A DNA stretch of 64,000 nucleotides from Bin22 sp965207275 (GTDB lineage: Bacteria; Chloroflexota; Dehalococcoidia; Lucifugimonadales; UBA3495): positions 372,001 through 436,000 of the forward strand of contig CBDBMH010000002.1 of the NCBI GenBank assembly GCA_965207275.1, in the 5' to 3' direction. This document shows positions 42,812-50,974 of this stretch, one piece after another. Position 1 is the stretch's first letter, and every line of letters begins with the position of its first letter. The position numbers and the translations under genes were made by a program. The notes beneath the pieces were generated by a model. The model was not told the DNA's origin, searched no databases, and saw nothing but the letters and a program-made list of their open reading frames with translations.

Positions 42812-43185
42812 GTTCCCCCGTGTCGGCAGCGCGACACCTTCGCTTTCCAACCTGACCGTCGCCTGCGGCCACTTTGTCCCGAATGCGGGGCTTTGTTCCC
42901 CGGTGTTCGACCCTGGGCGTTCAATGCGTATCGGCCCTGACAACAAGGGCTGTGTCGTCTGCCGCTGTGTACCTATGAAGTCCCGCTTCACCCTTCCGCC
43001 CGCCACTTTCCCCCTGGTCAGCAGCGTAAACCTTACCCGGAAGCATGGATAATGGATTCTCGAGAACTGCGCCATTTTGGAGCCTGGTTGCAAGCAAAAG
43101 CCAAGAGGCAGCATTCGCGCCAACCAGATACTGCCAAAACCCGCCAAGTCCTGTTTATTCTTGCCCGGTTCCCAATCCCTGCTAT

Positions 43186-43216
43186 TTGACGCATTCCTTC
43201 TCCAAAATGGTAGAAT
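43186..43216 (+). promoter_or_regulatory. Promoter of the DUF1800 gene cluster
   Basis: TTGACG and TAGAAT are separated by 19 bases, about 40 bases before the ATG. The hexamers are good though the spacing is long. Confidence 0.5.
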
Positions 43217-43256
43217 GCGGATAAATCGTTAGCATAGTTTCTTCAGGAGAGGACTG

Positions 43257-44669
43257 ATGCTGGATGCCAATGTAGAGTTGATTGCGCATTTGATGCGGCG
43301 GGCCGGTTTCGGGGCCAATCGCGAAGAACTTGAAGCCCACGCCGCCCGGGGTTACGAGGCCACGGTGGAGGAGCTGCTGCACCCGAAGGAGGAGCAGCGT
43401 CTGAGCGATTACCTGATTCGCCGCTTCCACCCGGAATTGTCGGGAATGATGGGTCCCCAGGCCCCTGGCGAGAACTGGCTTTATCGCATGGCTACCACCA
43501 CGGCGCCCTTGCAGGAGAAGATGACCCTCTTCTGGCATGGCATTTTCGCCACGGGCTACAACAAGGTCATCCACGGTAAGGCCCTTTCCGACCAGACCAG
43601 GATGTTCCGCCAGCACGCTATGGGCAACTTCCGTACCCTGCTGCTGGAACTGTCCCGTGATCCCGCCATGATCATCTGGCTTGACAATCAGGACAACCAC
43701 AAGGGCGCCATCAACGAGAACTACGGGCGTGAACTGCTTGAACTCTTCTCCATGGGCGTGGGCAACTATTCCGAACAGGATATCAAGGAATGCGCCCGTG
43801 CCTTTACCGGCTGGACCATTGCCAACCGGGAGTACATGGAATTGCGTTCCCAGCGGGACTCGGACTGGCCCTATGGCCGCATATCCTGGCACTTCGAATA
43901 TCATCCGGAAGACCACGACGACGGTGAGAAGGAGTTCCTGGGTGAGCGGGGCAACTTCAATGGCGAGGATATCATCGACATTATCTGTAGCCAACCGGCC
44001 ACCGCCCGCTTCATCTCCCGCCACCTGTACAGCTTCTTCGTGGTCGACGAACCGCCGGTGCCCGAATGGCCCTACACACCGCCCGCGGACCCGGAAGCTA
44101 TCGACGCGCTGGCCCGGGCCTACTTCGACAGCGACTACAACATTGGGGCCATGCTGCGAGTCCTCTTCAACTCGGATTTCTTCAGGGGGACCGAGGCCCG
44201 CAATCGCAAGGTCAAGAGTCCGGTGGAACTGGTGGCCGGGGTTCTGCGCCTGACCGGCGAGTTCGACCGCCCCCGCTACGAGATTCAGGAACGCTTCAGC
44301 CAGGCCTCCTACATGGGGCAGATACTCAACAATCCTCCCAGCGTGGAGGGCTGGCACACTGGTACCGATTGGCTCAACAGCGGCACGCTGGTGGAGCGGA
44401 TCAACTTTGCCAGCAAGCAGATCGGCGACGCCACCAAGCCCGGCATTCGCAGCATGGTGGACCGGATCGACGCCGAATTGAACGAGTCCACCTCCCCCGA
44501 ACGCCTGGTGGACGCCTGCCTGGAGGAGGTGGGCGCACTGGGTGTGGACGAAGATACCCGGCGGGTGCTGGTGGACTTCTCAGCCCGGGGCAGCGACAAC
44601 GCCAACCGTCAGCACATAGCGGACGTGCTGCAAATGGTGGCGGCTACCCAGGAATTCCAGCGGGCGTGA
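43257..44669 (+). CDS. DUF1800 domain-containing protein
   Basis: The 470-residue product matches DUF1800: IAHLMRRAGFGANREEL at the start, MTLFWHGIFATGYNKV, ENYGRELLELFSMGVGNYSEQDI, CARAFTGWTI and ILNNPPSVEGWHTGTDWLN. Many members are secreted, but this one has no signal peptide. The function of the family is unknown; it is typically encoded beside a DUF1501 protein, which here lies 2.2 kb downstream with two genes between. An AGGAGAGG ribosome site precedes the ATG. Confidence 0.9.
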   Translation: MLDANVELIAHLMRRAGFGANREELEAHAARGYEATVEELLHPKEEQRLSDYLIRRFHPELSGMMGPQAPGENWLYRMATTTAPLQEKMTLFWHGIFATGYNKVIHGKALSDQTRMFRQHAMGNFRTLLLELSRDPAMIIWLDNQDNHKGAINENYGRELLELFSMGVGNYSEQDIKECARAFTGWTIANREYMELRSQRDSDWPYGRISWHFEYHPEDHDDGEKEFLGERGNFNGEDIIDIICSQPATARFISRHLYSFFVVDEPPVPEWPYTPPADPEAIDALARAYFDSDYNIGAMLRVLFNSDFFRGTEARNRKVKSPVELVAGVLRLTGEFDRPRYEIQERFSQASYMGQILNNPPSVEGWHTGTDWLNSGTLVERINFASKQIGDATKPGIRSMVDRIDAELNESTSPERLVDACLEEVGALGVDEDTRRVLVDFSARGSDNANRQHIADVLQMVAATQEFQRA

Positions 44670-44828
44670 TGGTCAAGCGCACATCTACCGCCTGAATACC
44701 CAAGCCAGGATTCCGGAAGCCCCGGAATGCCTTTATGGCGCCCCGAAGTCGCCTGGTTTTGTCCTGAACATGAAACCAGCCTGGGAAACGGCTTTCTGAT
44801 CGTTACCCCATATTCAAGAGATTGTTGC

Positions 44829-45773
44829 ATGGCGCGGACCGAGCTGGCACATCCGGATAATGTCGATGGCCTCTGGTTCGTGGACACACGCTGTATTGCC
44901 TGCGACTCGGCGCGACACTGGGCCCCCGAACTAACGGGGACCGACGCCGAGGGTCGGTCTTTTGTAGTCAGACAGCCGGCTAACCGGCAGGAAGAGGCGG
45001 CCATGTGGCGGGCGGCGGCAGCCTGTCCCACCAAGTCCATCGGAAACCGTCAGCAGTTGCGGGAACCGGAGGGAGTTTTTCCCTATCAACTGGCGGACAA
45101 CGTGTATGCCCTGGGCAATAATGCCTTGGCGTCCTTCGCCGCCCACTCCTTTCTGGTGACCCGACCCGAAGGAAACCTGCTGATTGACTCGCCCCGGTTC
45201 AGCCGCTCTCTGGCGGAAGGGGTAGATAACCTGGGAGGGGTGGCCCACGTTCTGTTGACTCACCGGGACGACGTGGCCGATGCGGAAAGGTGGATGAATC
45301 GGTATGGCGCCAGGGTCTGGATTGACCGGTTTGAAGCCTTCGCCGCTCCCTTCGCCACTGACGTAACCGGCTCTAACAGTGACGGAAGCGATTCCTGTCC
45401 GGTTTATTACCAGTCCACGGAAATTGCGCCCGGCATTTCATCAGTCCCTGCGCCGGGGCATACCGAGGGCCACGTGGTTTATCATGTGGATGAACGGTAC
45501 TTGTTTACCGGCGATACGCTGCACTGGAACCACCGGCGGGGAGAGCTGGATGTTCTGCAGGGCCAGACCTTCTACTCGTGGGATGATCTGTCCAACACCA
45601 TCGACCGGCTGGCGGAACTGCCGGTGGAGTGGTTATTTCCCGGGCACGGAATGTGGCGCCGGGTGGGTTTCGAGCAATGGGCCATCCTGATGCCCCGCCT
45701 GGGGCTGGCAATGCGCAATCTCGGTAAGGAAGGTTGGGGAGAGCGTCGGGAGGCGGCGTACTACTGGTTCTGA
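44829..45773 (+). CDS. Ferredoxin-like and metallo-beta-lactamase fusion protein
   Basis: A 314-residue protein with an N-terminal iron-sulfur type segment (DTRCIACDSARHWAP and AACPTKSIG) followed by a metallo-beta-lactamase fold: LLTHRDDVADAERW in place of HxHxDH, PAPGHTEGHVVYH, YLFTGDTLHW and LFPGHGMW. The first metal motif retains only one His and two Asp, so the metal site is unusual. I take the ATG at 44829; the upstream frame adds 34 residues without family character. It lies between the DUF1800 and NHL genes. Confidence 0.82.
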   Translation: MARTELAHPDNVDGLWFVDTRCIACDSARHWAPELTGTDAEGRSFVVRQPANRQEEAAMWRAAAACPTKSIGNRQQLREPEGVFPYQLADNVYALGNNALASFAAHSFLVTRPEGNLLIDSPRFSRSLAEGVDNLGGVAHVLLTHRDDVADAERWMNRYGARVWIDRFEAFAAPFATDVTGSNSDGSDSCPVYYQSTEIAPGISSVPAPGHTEGHVVYHVDERYLFTGDTLHWNHRRGELDVLQGQTFYSWDDLSNTIDRLAELPVEWLFPGHGMWRRVGFEQWAILMPRLGLAMRNLGKEGWGERREAAYYWF

Positions 45774-45821
45774 CCAGGTATAATGGCGGACACCCAGCAC
45801 AAACGATGCAGGTTATTTGAA

Positions 45822-46844
45822 ATGACTACACAGCAAACAGCACAGCAAACCAATTTCCTGGTCTACGACCGCACCCTGGGCATGACCGTTATGGAAGGCA
45901 AAGGGTTCTACTATCCGGTAGATACCGTGGCCGGAAACGGTGACCGCCTTTACGTGATCAGCCGCAGCAAGGAAGAGACCACCCGCGGCATCCGGGTCAC
46001 CATGTGTGACCTGGACAGCGGGTATTACGGCAACTTCGGCGGCTACGGATTTGACGGCGGCCAGTTCGTCTGGCCGGCCTGCGGGGCCGTCGACAGCCAG
46101 GGCCGCTATTTCATCAGCGACGAGCGGCTGCACCGGATTTCCGCCTACGACCCGGACGGCGGCTACCTGTTCCACTGGGGCGCGGCCGGTTCCGGAGAAG
46201 GTGAGTTGGACACCCCTTCCGGCCTGGCCTTTGACCGCGCCGATAACATTTACGTGGCCGACGCCTACAATAGCCGGGTCCAGAAATTCACCGCCGGTGG
46301 GGAGTTCTTGCGGGTAATCGGCAATGGCGGGCCTGGCGCGGTCAGCCTGCCCTGGGGCCTGGCCGTTGACAAAGAGGACAATCTTTACGTGGCCGACTTC
46401 GGCAACGACTGCGTTAAGAAATTCTCCGACCAGGGCGAGTTCCTGGCCCAGTTCGGGGAGTGCGGCCGTGGTGATGGCCAGTTCACACGCCCCGCCTCGG
46501 TGGCAGTGGACAAGGATGGTTACATTTACGTAGCCGACTGGGGCAACGAACGAGTGCAGGTCCTGGACGCTGATGGCGGCTTTGTCGCCAAGCTCCGGGG
46601 CGAGGGGACTATTTCCGAGTGGGCCGCCAATTTCCTCAGCATCAACCGGGAAGAGGCTGCCGCCCGAGCCACAGCCAACCTGGAAATGGATATAGATTAC
46701 GTGATCGACGATCCCCACGAAGAATCGTCCCACATCGAGAAATATTTCTGGTGCCCCTCTTCCGTTAAACTGGACAGCCGCGGCTACCTGTACGTTACGG
46801 AAACCAACCGGCACCGCATCCAGGTTTATCGCCGGGGCGGTTAG
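45822..46844 (+). CDS. NHL-repeat beta-propeller protein
   Basis: A 340-residue protein with at least four NHL repeats: PSGLAFDRADNIYVADAYNS, PWGLAVDKEDNLYVADFGND, PASVAVDKDGYIYVADWGNE and a last one with DSRGYLYVTETNRHRIQVY. No signal peptide is visible, so it is probably cytoplasmic or anchored through a partner. Such propellers usually bind protein or ligands; a function in the DUF1800/DUF1501 cluster is inferred from position only. A TATAAT at 45779-45784 lies 38 bases upstream. Confidence 0.85.
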   Translation: MTTQQTAQQTNFLVYDRTLGMTVMEGKGFYYPVDTVAGNGDRLYVISRSKEETTRGIRVTMCDLDSGYYGNFGGYGFDGGQFVWPACGAVDSQGRYFISDERLHRISAYDPDGGYLFHWGAAGSGEGELDTPSGLAFDRADNIYVADAYNSRVQKFTAGGEFLRVIGNGGPGAVSLPWGLAVDKEDNLYVADFGNDCVKKFSDQGEFLAQFGECGRGDGQFTRPASVAVDKDGYIYVADWGNERVQVLDADGGFVAKLRGEGTISEWAANFLSINREEAAARATANLEMDIDYVIDDPHEESSHIEKYFWCPSSVKLDSRGYLYVTETNRHRIQVYRRGG

Positions 46845-46898
46845 CCTGCCTCCAAAATGGTGAACGGACCTGGAAAATATAGCTGAAGGAGCGGGACC

Positions 46899-48032
46899 AT
46901 GGTATCGACCAACAAGGAACGCAACCTGGTAGTCATCGAACTGGTTGGGGGAAACGACGGGTTGAACACAGTGGTTCCCTACGGCAATGGCCGCTATTAC
47001 GACAGCAGGCCGGGCATAGGAATCCCCCAGCAGGATGTGCTTCCCCTTGATGGGGAGCTGGGCTTCAACCCCAGTATGCGGGAAATGAAGGCCCTGTGGG
47101 ATCGGGGCGAGTTGGCCGTCATCAAGGGCATCGGCTACCCGCGACCCAACCGTTCCCACTTCCGGTCCCGGGACATCTGGTATACCGCCGAGCCGGAGAC
47201 TATCGGCAGCCAGGGCTGGCTGGGGGCCGCAATCCGAGATCTGGACCCCAGCGGCGAGAACGTCCTTACCGGCGTCAATTTTGGCCGTGGTTTGCCCCGG
47301 GCCTTTGTCTGCAAGGGAGTCCCCGTGGCTTCCGTGGGTAACCTGGAGACCTACGGCCTGCTGCCTGATATCGACGATGAGAACGTCCGGCTGCATGCCC
47401 TGGACGCTCTGGGCCGGATGTACGGCCCCGACGGCGGCCGGGATATAGTGGCCCGGGCCCTCAGCGAAAACGGGGCCCAGGCGTTGATGGGCGCCGATAT
47501 CCTGCGGACGGCCCCGGAGCTTTACTCCTCCACCGTGGAATACGGCGACACTCCCATTGCCGGCAGCCTCAAGGGCGCGTCCCAGGTGATGAGCGCGGGT
47601 CTGGGCGCTCGCATCCTTTATGCCCAGCACGGCAATTTCGATACCCATAGCAACGAACTTCAGTCCCATGCCAAGCTGTGGCAGGATTTTTCAACCGCCA
47701 TTGCCGACTTCACCGATGACCTCAAGGAGCAGGGGTTCTGGCAGGATACCCTGATATTCGTCTGGTCCGAATTTGGCCGGCGGGTTCGGGACAATGGCAC
47801 CGGCTGCGACCACGGTTCCGGCGGCGTGGCCTTTGTCCTGGGCGGTTCGATACAGGGCGGCCAGTATGGTCAATATCCGTCCCTGCGCGAGCCGGACCTC
47901 TCCGAGGGAGATCTGGCTTATACCACCGACTTCCGGTCCACCTATGCCACCATCCTCGACCGCTGGCTGGGCATTGACCCGGACCCCATCGTCCACGGCC
48001 AGTTCGAGCAGTTCGAGTTCGTTGCCCGTTGA
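46899..48032 (+). CDS. DUF1501 domain-containing protein
   Basis: A 377-residue member of DUF1501, an alkaline-phosphatase-like/sulfatase-related family: LVVIELVGGNDGLNTVVPYGN at the start, IKGIGYPRPNRSHFRSRDIWYT in the centre, and WSEFGRRVRDNGTGCDHGSGGVAFVLGG with metal-type His and Asp near the end. Most relatives carry a Tat signal; this one begins directly with the domain. Function unknown, usually paired with DUF1800. A hairpin follows 34 bases after the stop. Confidence 0.92.
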   Translation: MVSTNKERNLVVIELVGGNDGLNTVVPYGNGRYYDSRPGIGIPQQDVLPLDGELGFNPSMREMKALWDRGELAVIKGIGYPRPNRSHFRSRDIWYTAEPETIGSQGWLGAAIRDLDPSGENVLTGVNFGRGLPRAFVCKGVPVASVGNLETYGLLPDIDDENVRLHALDALGRMYGPDGGRDIVARALSENGAQALMGADILRTAPELYSSTVEYGDTPIAGSLKGASQVMSAGLGARILYAQHGNFDTHSNELQSHAKLWQDFSTAIADFTDDLKEQGFWQDTLIFVWSEFGRRVRDNGTGCDHGSGGVAFVLGGSIQGGQYGQYPSLREPDLSEGDLAYTTDFRSTYATILDRWLGIDPDPIVHGQFEQFEFVAR

Positions 48033-48066
48033 CCTTCCCCGCAAAGCGGCAGGCCAGAATCGAATA

Positions 48067-48099
48067 GGGGCGCCGACTGGACCGGCGCCCCTTCAGTTT
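48067..48099 (+). terminator. Terminator after the DUF1501 gene
   Basis: A perfect 9-base-pair stem GGGGCGCCG with CGGCGCCCC, loop ACTGGAC, followed by TTCAGTTTA. Confidence 0.7.
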
Positions 48100-48304
48100 A
48101 GGCGGGAAGAGCTGGGGCCAACATGCCGTAGCAAGCGGGCCGTGCACCGGCTCTTGGCGTATGCGATGGAAGCAAGCAGCCGGACCCGGAAACTGTTGCA
48201 ATAACAGGGTTAAGTTTGCCTGAGTGACACCGTTGCCGCCCGGCGCTGCCGCTTCCTCCGGCCTTAAATGCCCTTAAGGGTGAGAGTCGCTGCCGGACCA
48301 GTTC

Positions 48305-49447
48305 TTACCTGGTTAGTTCTTCCCGCAGACGACGAATCACGACCTCAACTTCTTCCTCCGTCAAGTTAAGCGGGTCGACGGCGAATTCCTGGGGGCCGCC
48401 TAACTGCTGGAGGTGGATCGATGGGTTGCCCTGCTCCAAAGCGGATGCCACGGCATCCCGGGAAGGGCCGCGCCATTGGTCGGTGAAGCGTATCACCGCT
48501 TGGGGAATGAGGTAGTTGATGCCGTCGTGTTCGAGGGTGACCCGCAGGCCGGGCAACTCCACCAGTGCATCAACGACCGTCTGGACCATGGCCCGGTATG
48601 CTTCCGTTTCCGCTGCCTCGTCTTCCTCGACGAATGCTGCAAGGGACGCCACCAGCCCCATGACCTCCTCCTTGGCGACCTTCATCCCGCGGCCAAGGAA
48701 CTGGGCCGGGTTGGCCTGGGCGGCGGCAGCCTCGATCAGGTCGGCGCGGCCCACCAGTATGCCGGTGCCCTGGGGCCCACGGATGCCCTTGCCGCCGCTG
48801 TAAACCACCATGTCGGCCCCGGCTCGGAGGTAGCGATAGAGGTTGGCCCGGGGCGGCAGCATGGAAGCCGCATCCACTATGACTGGAACGTCGTGGGAGT
48901 GGGCGATTTCGCAGACGCTTTCCAGGGGCAAGACCCGGTTGCTCGAGAAGGGAGCGAAGAGGTAGGCTACGGCAGCGGTGCGCTCGTTGATTGCCCCTTC
49001 CAGTTGCCACGGGTGAGTGAAAAGGTAGTCGCCGAATTCTACCAGGCGCGCCCCCGCGGCCCGGTAGGCCTGGTCATAGGGGAAACGGTGCATGGTGTGG
49101 ATGGCGATTTCGTTCTTCAGGCCGTCGGTGTTGGGAAGCTGGCGCATCTTTACGGGGTCGTTGCCCACTATGACCGCCGCAGCCTGCAGGACCAGCCCTC
49201 CGGCGGCGCCGCTGCAGACGAATCCGGCCTCCGCTCCCGTAAGCCGGGCCAGTTCCTTGCCGGCGGCGCGGTTCAGCTCGTCAATGTTGACCATCACCCG
49301 GGCCGCCCCGGACATAAGCTCAAGAGTCTCCGGGCGAGTCCGAGAACCGCCCAGTCGGGTTATGGAACCGGCGGCGTTGATGATTGGCGCCACCCCTATG
49401 TGCTCATAGATGGAGCCGGCATCCCATGCTGTGTTGGTATTGGCCAC
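48305..49447 (-). CDS. SelA-like PLP-dependent enzyme (aminotransferase class V fold)
   Basis: A 380-residue fold-type I PLP enzyme related to SelA-like proteins. The PLP lysine is in VVYSGGKGIRGPQGTGILVG and the cofactor Asp in VPVIVDAASMLPP. The start is taken as the GTG at 49447 with AGGAGG six bases upstream and IYEHIGVAPIINAAGSITRLGG close behind. It is shorter than true SelA and lacks that family's N-terminal domain, so it is more likely a small-molecule lyase or racemase, such as those acting on amino-sugar acids. It should not be read as evidence for selenocysteine synthesis. Confidence 0.85.
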   Translation of the reverse strand: MANTNTAWDAGSIYEHIGVAPIINAAGSITRLGGSRTRPETLELMSGAARVMVNIDELNRAAGKELARLTGAEAGFVCSGAAGGLVLQAAAVIVGNDPVKMRQLPNTDGLKNEIAIHTMHRFPYDQAYRAAGARLVEFGDYLFTHPWQLEGAINERTAAVAYLFAPFSSNRVLPLESVCEIAHSHDVPVIVDAASMLPPRANLYRYLRAGADMVVYSGGKGIRGPQGTGILVGRADLIEAAAAQANPAQFLGRGMKVAKEEVMGLVASLAAFVEEDEAAETEAYRAMVQTVVDALVELPGLRVTLEHDGINYLIPQAVIRFTDQWRGPSRDAVASALEQGNPSIHLQQLGGPQEFAVDPLNLTEEEVEVVIRRLREELTR

Positions 49448-49610
49448 GGTTTCCTCCTGTCCACCTTCTTGCGACCCGGTCGACCGTGAATCATGGGCCA
49501 TTATAGCAACATCACCCTGCGAGGGACCCGGCGGCAAACTCTCGACCCAGTGAGTGTGCCGAGACGGCAGTTAGAAACTCTCCATGGGAGGCAGAGACCT
49601 GGGGAAAGTC

Positions 49611-49638
49611 GAAACCGCCGTCAACGGACGGCGGTTTC
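49611..49638 (-). terminator. Terminator after tRNA-Gly
   Basis: A perfect 12-base-pair stem, GAAACCGCCGTC with GACGGCGGTTTC, has a 4-base loop, followed on the minus strand by GACTTTCC. It lies 21 bases beyond the tRNA 3' end. Confidence 0.75.
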
Positions 49639-49659
49639 CTTTCCAGGCTGGCTATTTCT

Positions 49660-49734
49660 TGGAGCGGCAGATGGGATTCGAACCCACGACCCTCTCCTTG
49701 GCAAGGAGATGCTCTACCACTGAGCCACTGCCGC
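49660..49734 (-). tRNA. tRNA-Gly (anticodon GCC)
   Basis: On the minus strand a 75-base cloverleaf: acceptor GCGGCAG pairs with CTGCCGC, the D-arm contains GCTCAGTGGTAGAGC, the anticodon stem CTCCT/AGGAG encloses TTGCCAA (anticodon GCC, reads GGC/GGT), and the T-arm has GGGTTCGAATCCC. The discriminator is T and CCA is encoded. Confidence 0.97.
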
Positions 49735-49750
49735 TCGCAGGGCAACCTTT

Positions 49751-49779
49751 ATTATATTTACAGCAGGGGCGCTTGTCCA
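49751..49779 (-). promoter_or_regulatory. Promoter of tRNA-Gly
   Basis: On the minus strand TGGACA (49779-49774) and a perfect TATAAT (49756-49751) are separated by 17 bases. Transcription would start about 10 bases before the tRNA. Confidence 0.75.
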
Positions 49780-49785
49780 TAGCCG

Positions 49786-49813
49786 TTGACCCTATCGGGT
49801 TTACCGCTATAAT
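49786..49813 (+). promoter_or_regulatory. Promoter of the paired dehydratase genes
   Basis: TTGACC and a perfect TATAAT are separated by 16 bases, 33 bases before the ATG at 49847, with AGGAG as ribosome site. It is back to back with the tRNA-Gly promoter, only 6 bases away. Confidence 0.75.
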
Positions 49814-49846
49814 GAGTGCCAAGTTGCTAAATCAGGAGCTGGGTTA

Positions 49847-50272
49847 ATGGTTGAGAAGCAGTTGAAGCCCTATGTCTACGACGAAGTTGAGATCGGGGAA
49901 GAATTGGGTTCCTACGAATATGTTCTAACCCAGGAGATGCTGGACAATTTCCGGTCTTCCGTCCAGGACCCGGAAGCCTGCTTTCCGACCCTGGCCGTGA
50001 AGCACGACGCCACCGCCCTGAACATGGTGTACGACGACCAGGTGGGTGGGGTAAACGCCGGCAACGAGGTGGAATTCTTCAATCCCCCCATTGTCGGGAA
50101 GAAAATCTTCGTTACCGGCCGAATCCATGACAAGTACTTGCGGCGGGACAAGCCCTATATGGTGATTGAGGCCACCGCCGTGGACGAAGACGGGCGCGTG
50201 CTGGAAAGGCTGCGCACCTACCAGATGAAAAAACCTGATGAGGTGGGAAAGAAATGGCATCCCCAATCGTAG
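49847..50272 (+). CDS. MaoC-like/FAS1-like dehydratase, N-terminal-type subunit
   Basis: A 141-residue hotdog-fold protein with the layout of the N-terminal half of MaoC-type hydratases: YDEVEIGEELGSYEYVLTQEM, then VNAGNEVEFFNPPIVGKKIFVTG. The catalytic Asp/His motif is not obvious here and is expected in the partner. It overlaps the next gene by 19 bases, so the two probably form a heterodimeric enoyl-CoA-type hydratase. AGGAG ribosome site. Confidence 0.83.
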   Translation: MVEKQLKPYVYDEVEIGEELGSYEYVLTQEMLDNFRSSVQDPEACFPTLAVKHDATALNMVYDDQVGGVNAGNEVEFFNPPIVGKKIFVTGRIHDKYLRRDKPYMVIEATAVDEDGRVLERLRTYQMKKPDEVGKKWHPQS

Positions 50273-50676
50273 ACAACGCACCTATCCCCACGCTGACCAA
50301 GTCCATCACTGAGGCCAGCATCCTCCAGTTTGAGTCCTGTGGCATCTTGGATCGGCAGAATATACATAACGATTACGAACTGGCGGCCCGGCGCTTGGGA
50401 ACCACCTATACGCTGGCCTCGGGACGTATGTCCATTACCTTCGCTTCCGAAGCCCTGCGTCGATTCTTCGGGCCGGAAGTGTTCAATCACTCGGGCAGTG
50501 TCAACCTTAAGTTCCTGCGGCCCGTGAAGGACGGCGACACCATCACAGTGTCCGGTTCGGTCATCCAGCAGGATCAAGTGGAGAATGGCACCCAGGTAAC
50601 CGTGCAGGTCCAGTGCCACAACCAGAACGGCGACACCACGGCCGTGGGCCAGGGTTACGCCACCGTCCCCCAGTAA
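50254..50676 (+). CDS. MaoC-like hotdog dehydratase, catalytic-type subunit
   Basis: A 140-residue hotdog-fold protein. The segment SGILDRQ...NIHNDYELAARRLGTTYTLASG resembles the active region of MaoC-type dehydratases, where Asp/Asn and His bind the acyl-CoA, followed by FLRPVKDGDTITVSGSV typical of the second half. It starts inside the end of the preceding gene. Likely acyl-CoA or thioester hydratase; the substrate is not shown by context. Confidence 0.83.
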   Translation: MASPIVDNAPIPTLTKSITEASILQFESCGILDRQNIHNDYELAARRLGTTYTLASGRMSITFASEALRRFFGPEVFNHSGSVNLKFLRPVKDGDTITVSGSVIQQDQVENGTQVTVQVQCHNQNGDTTAVGQGYATVPQ

Positions 50677-50682
50677 AACAGA

Positions 50683-50720
50683 ACCGGGGCGGGCCACCGT
50701 GGACCCGCCCCGGTCTTTTC
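50683..50720 (+). terminator. Terminator after the dehydratase pair
   Basis: A perfect 11-base-pair stem ACCGGGGCGGG with CCCGCCCCGGT, loop of 10, followed by CTTTTCTATTTC. It is placed 7 bases after the stop. Confidence 0.9.
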
Positions 50721-50821
50721 TATTTCTTCTTCTGCGAACCGAAGCCTGCGGCTGACCATGTCTTCAATGGCTTACAATGCCCTGGCTCCCTGAAGGCCGG
50801 CTGTCCCATCGTTCCGCCCGG

Positions 50822-50926
50822 CTAAAGCCCTCCTCCGAACAGCCGGAAAAGGAAAAAGTAAGCCAGGAACGCCACTGCCAGCAGAATTCCTATTATCAAG
50901 CAACCGTATCGCGCCAGGTAAACCAC
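50822..50926 (-). CDS. Possible small membrane protein
   Basis: A 34-residue frame starting GTG (50926), reading VVYLARYGCLIIGILLAVAF, then a Phe/Leu-rich stretch ending GGGL. It has a single strong hydrophobic segment with a basic N-terminal end. A weak GAAGGGG site precedes the GTG. It lies 48 bases beyond the SRAP stop on the same strand. Too short for family assignment; coding status is uncertain. Confidence 0.35.
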   Translation of the reverse strand: MVYLARYGCLIIGILLAVAFLAYFFLFRLFGGGL

Positions 50927-50974
50927 CCCCTTCTTGCTCAGGGTCGAAGGCTGCCGGCCTCGCCCGGCCCCCCG

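Larger units (their letters stand above)
42790..43256. other. Gene-free stretch before the DUF1800 gene
   Basis: Begins with a hairpin just after the rhodanese stop (42791-42811) and ends with a promoter (43186-43216). Between them I see no convincing gene or RNA; open frames on both strands lack ribosome sites and family resemblance. Confidence 0.55.

Noticed and set aside
42786..43147. Small genes or an RNA in the gap before DUF1800
   Set aside because: Frames overlap on both strands without ribosome sites, and no tRNA or other RNA fold could be traced.
45813..47669. 618-residue minus-strand frame opposite the NHL and DUF1501 genes
   Set aside because: Both plus-strand genes are recognised families; the antisense frame reflects GC-rich codon bias.
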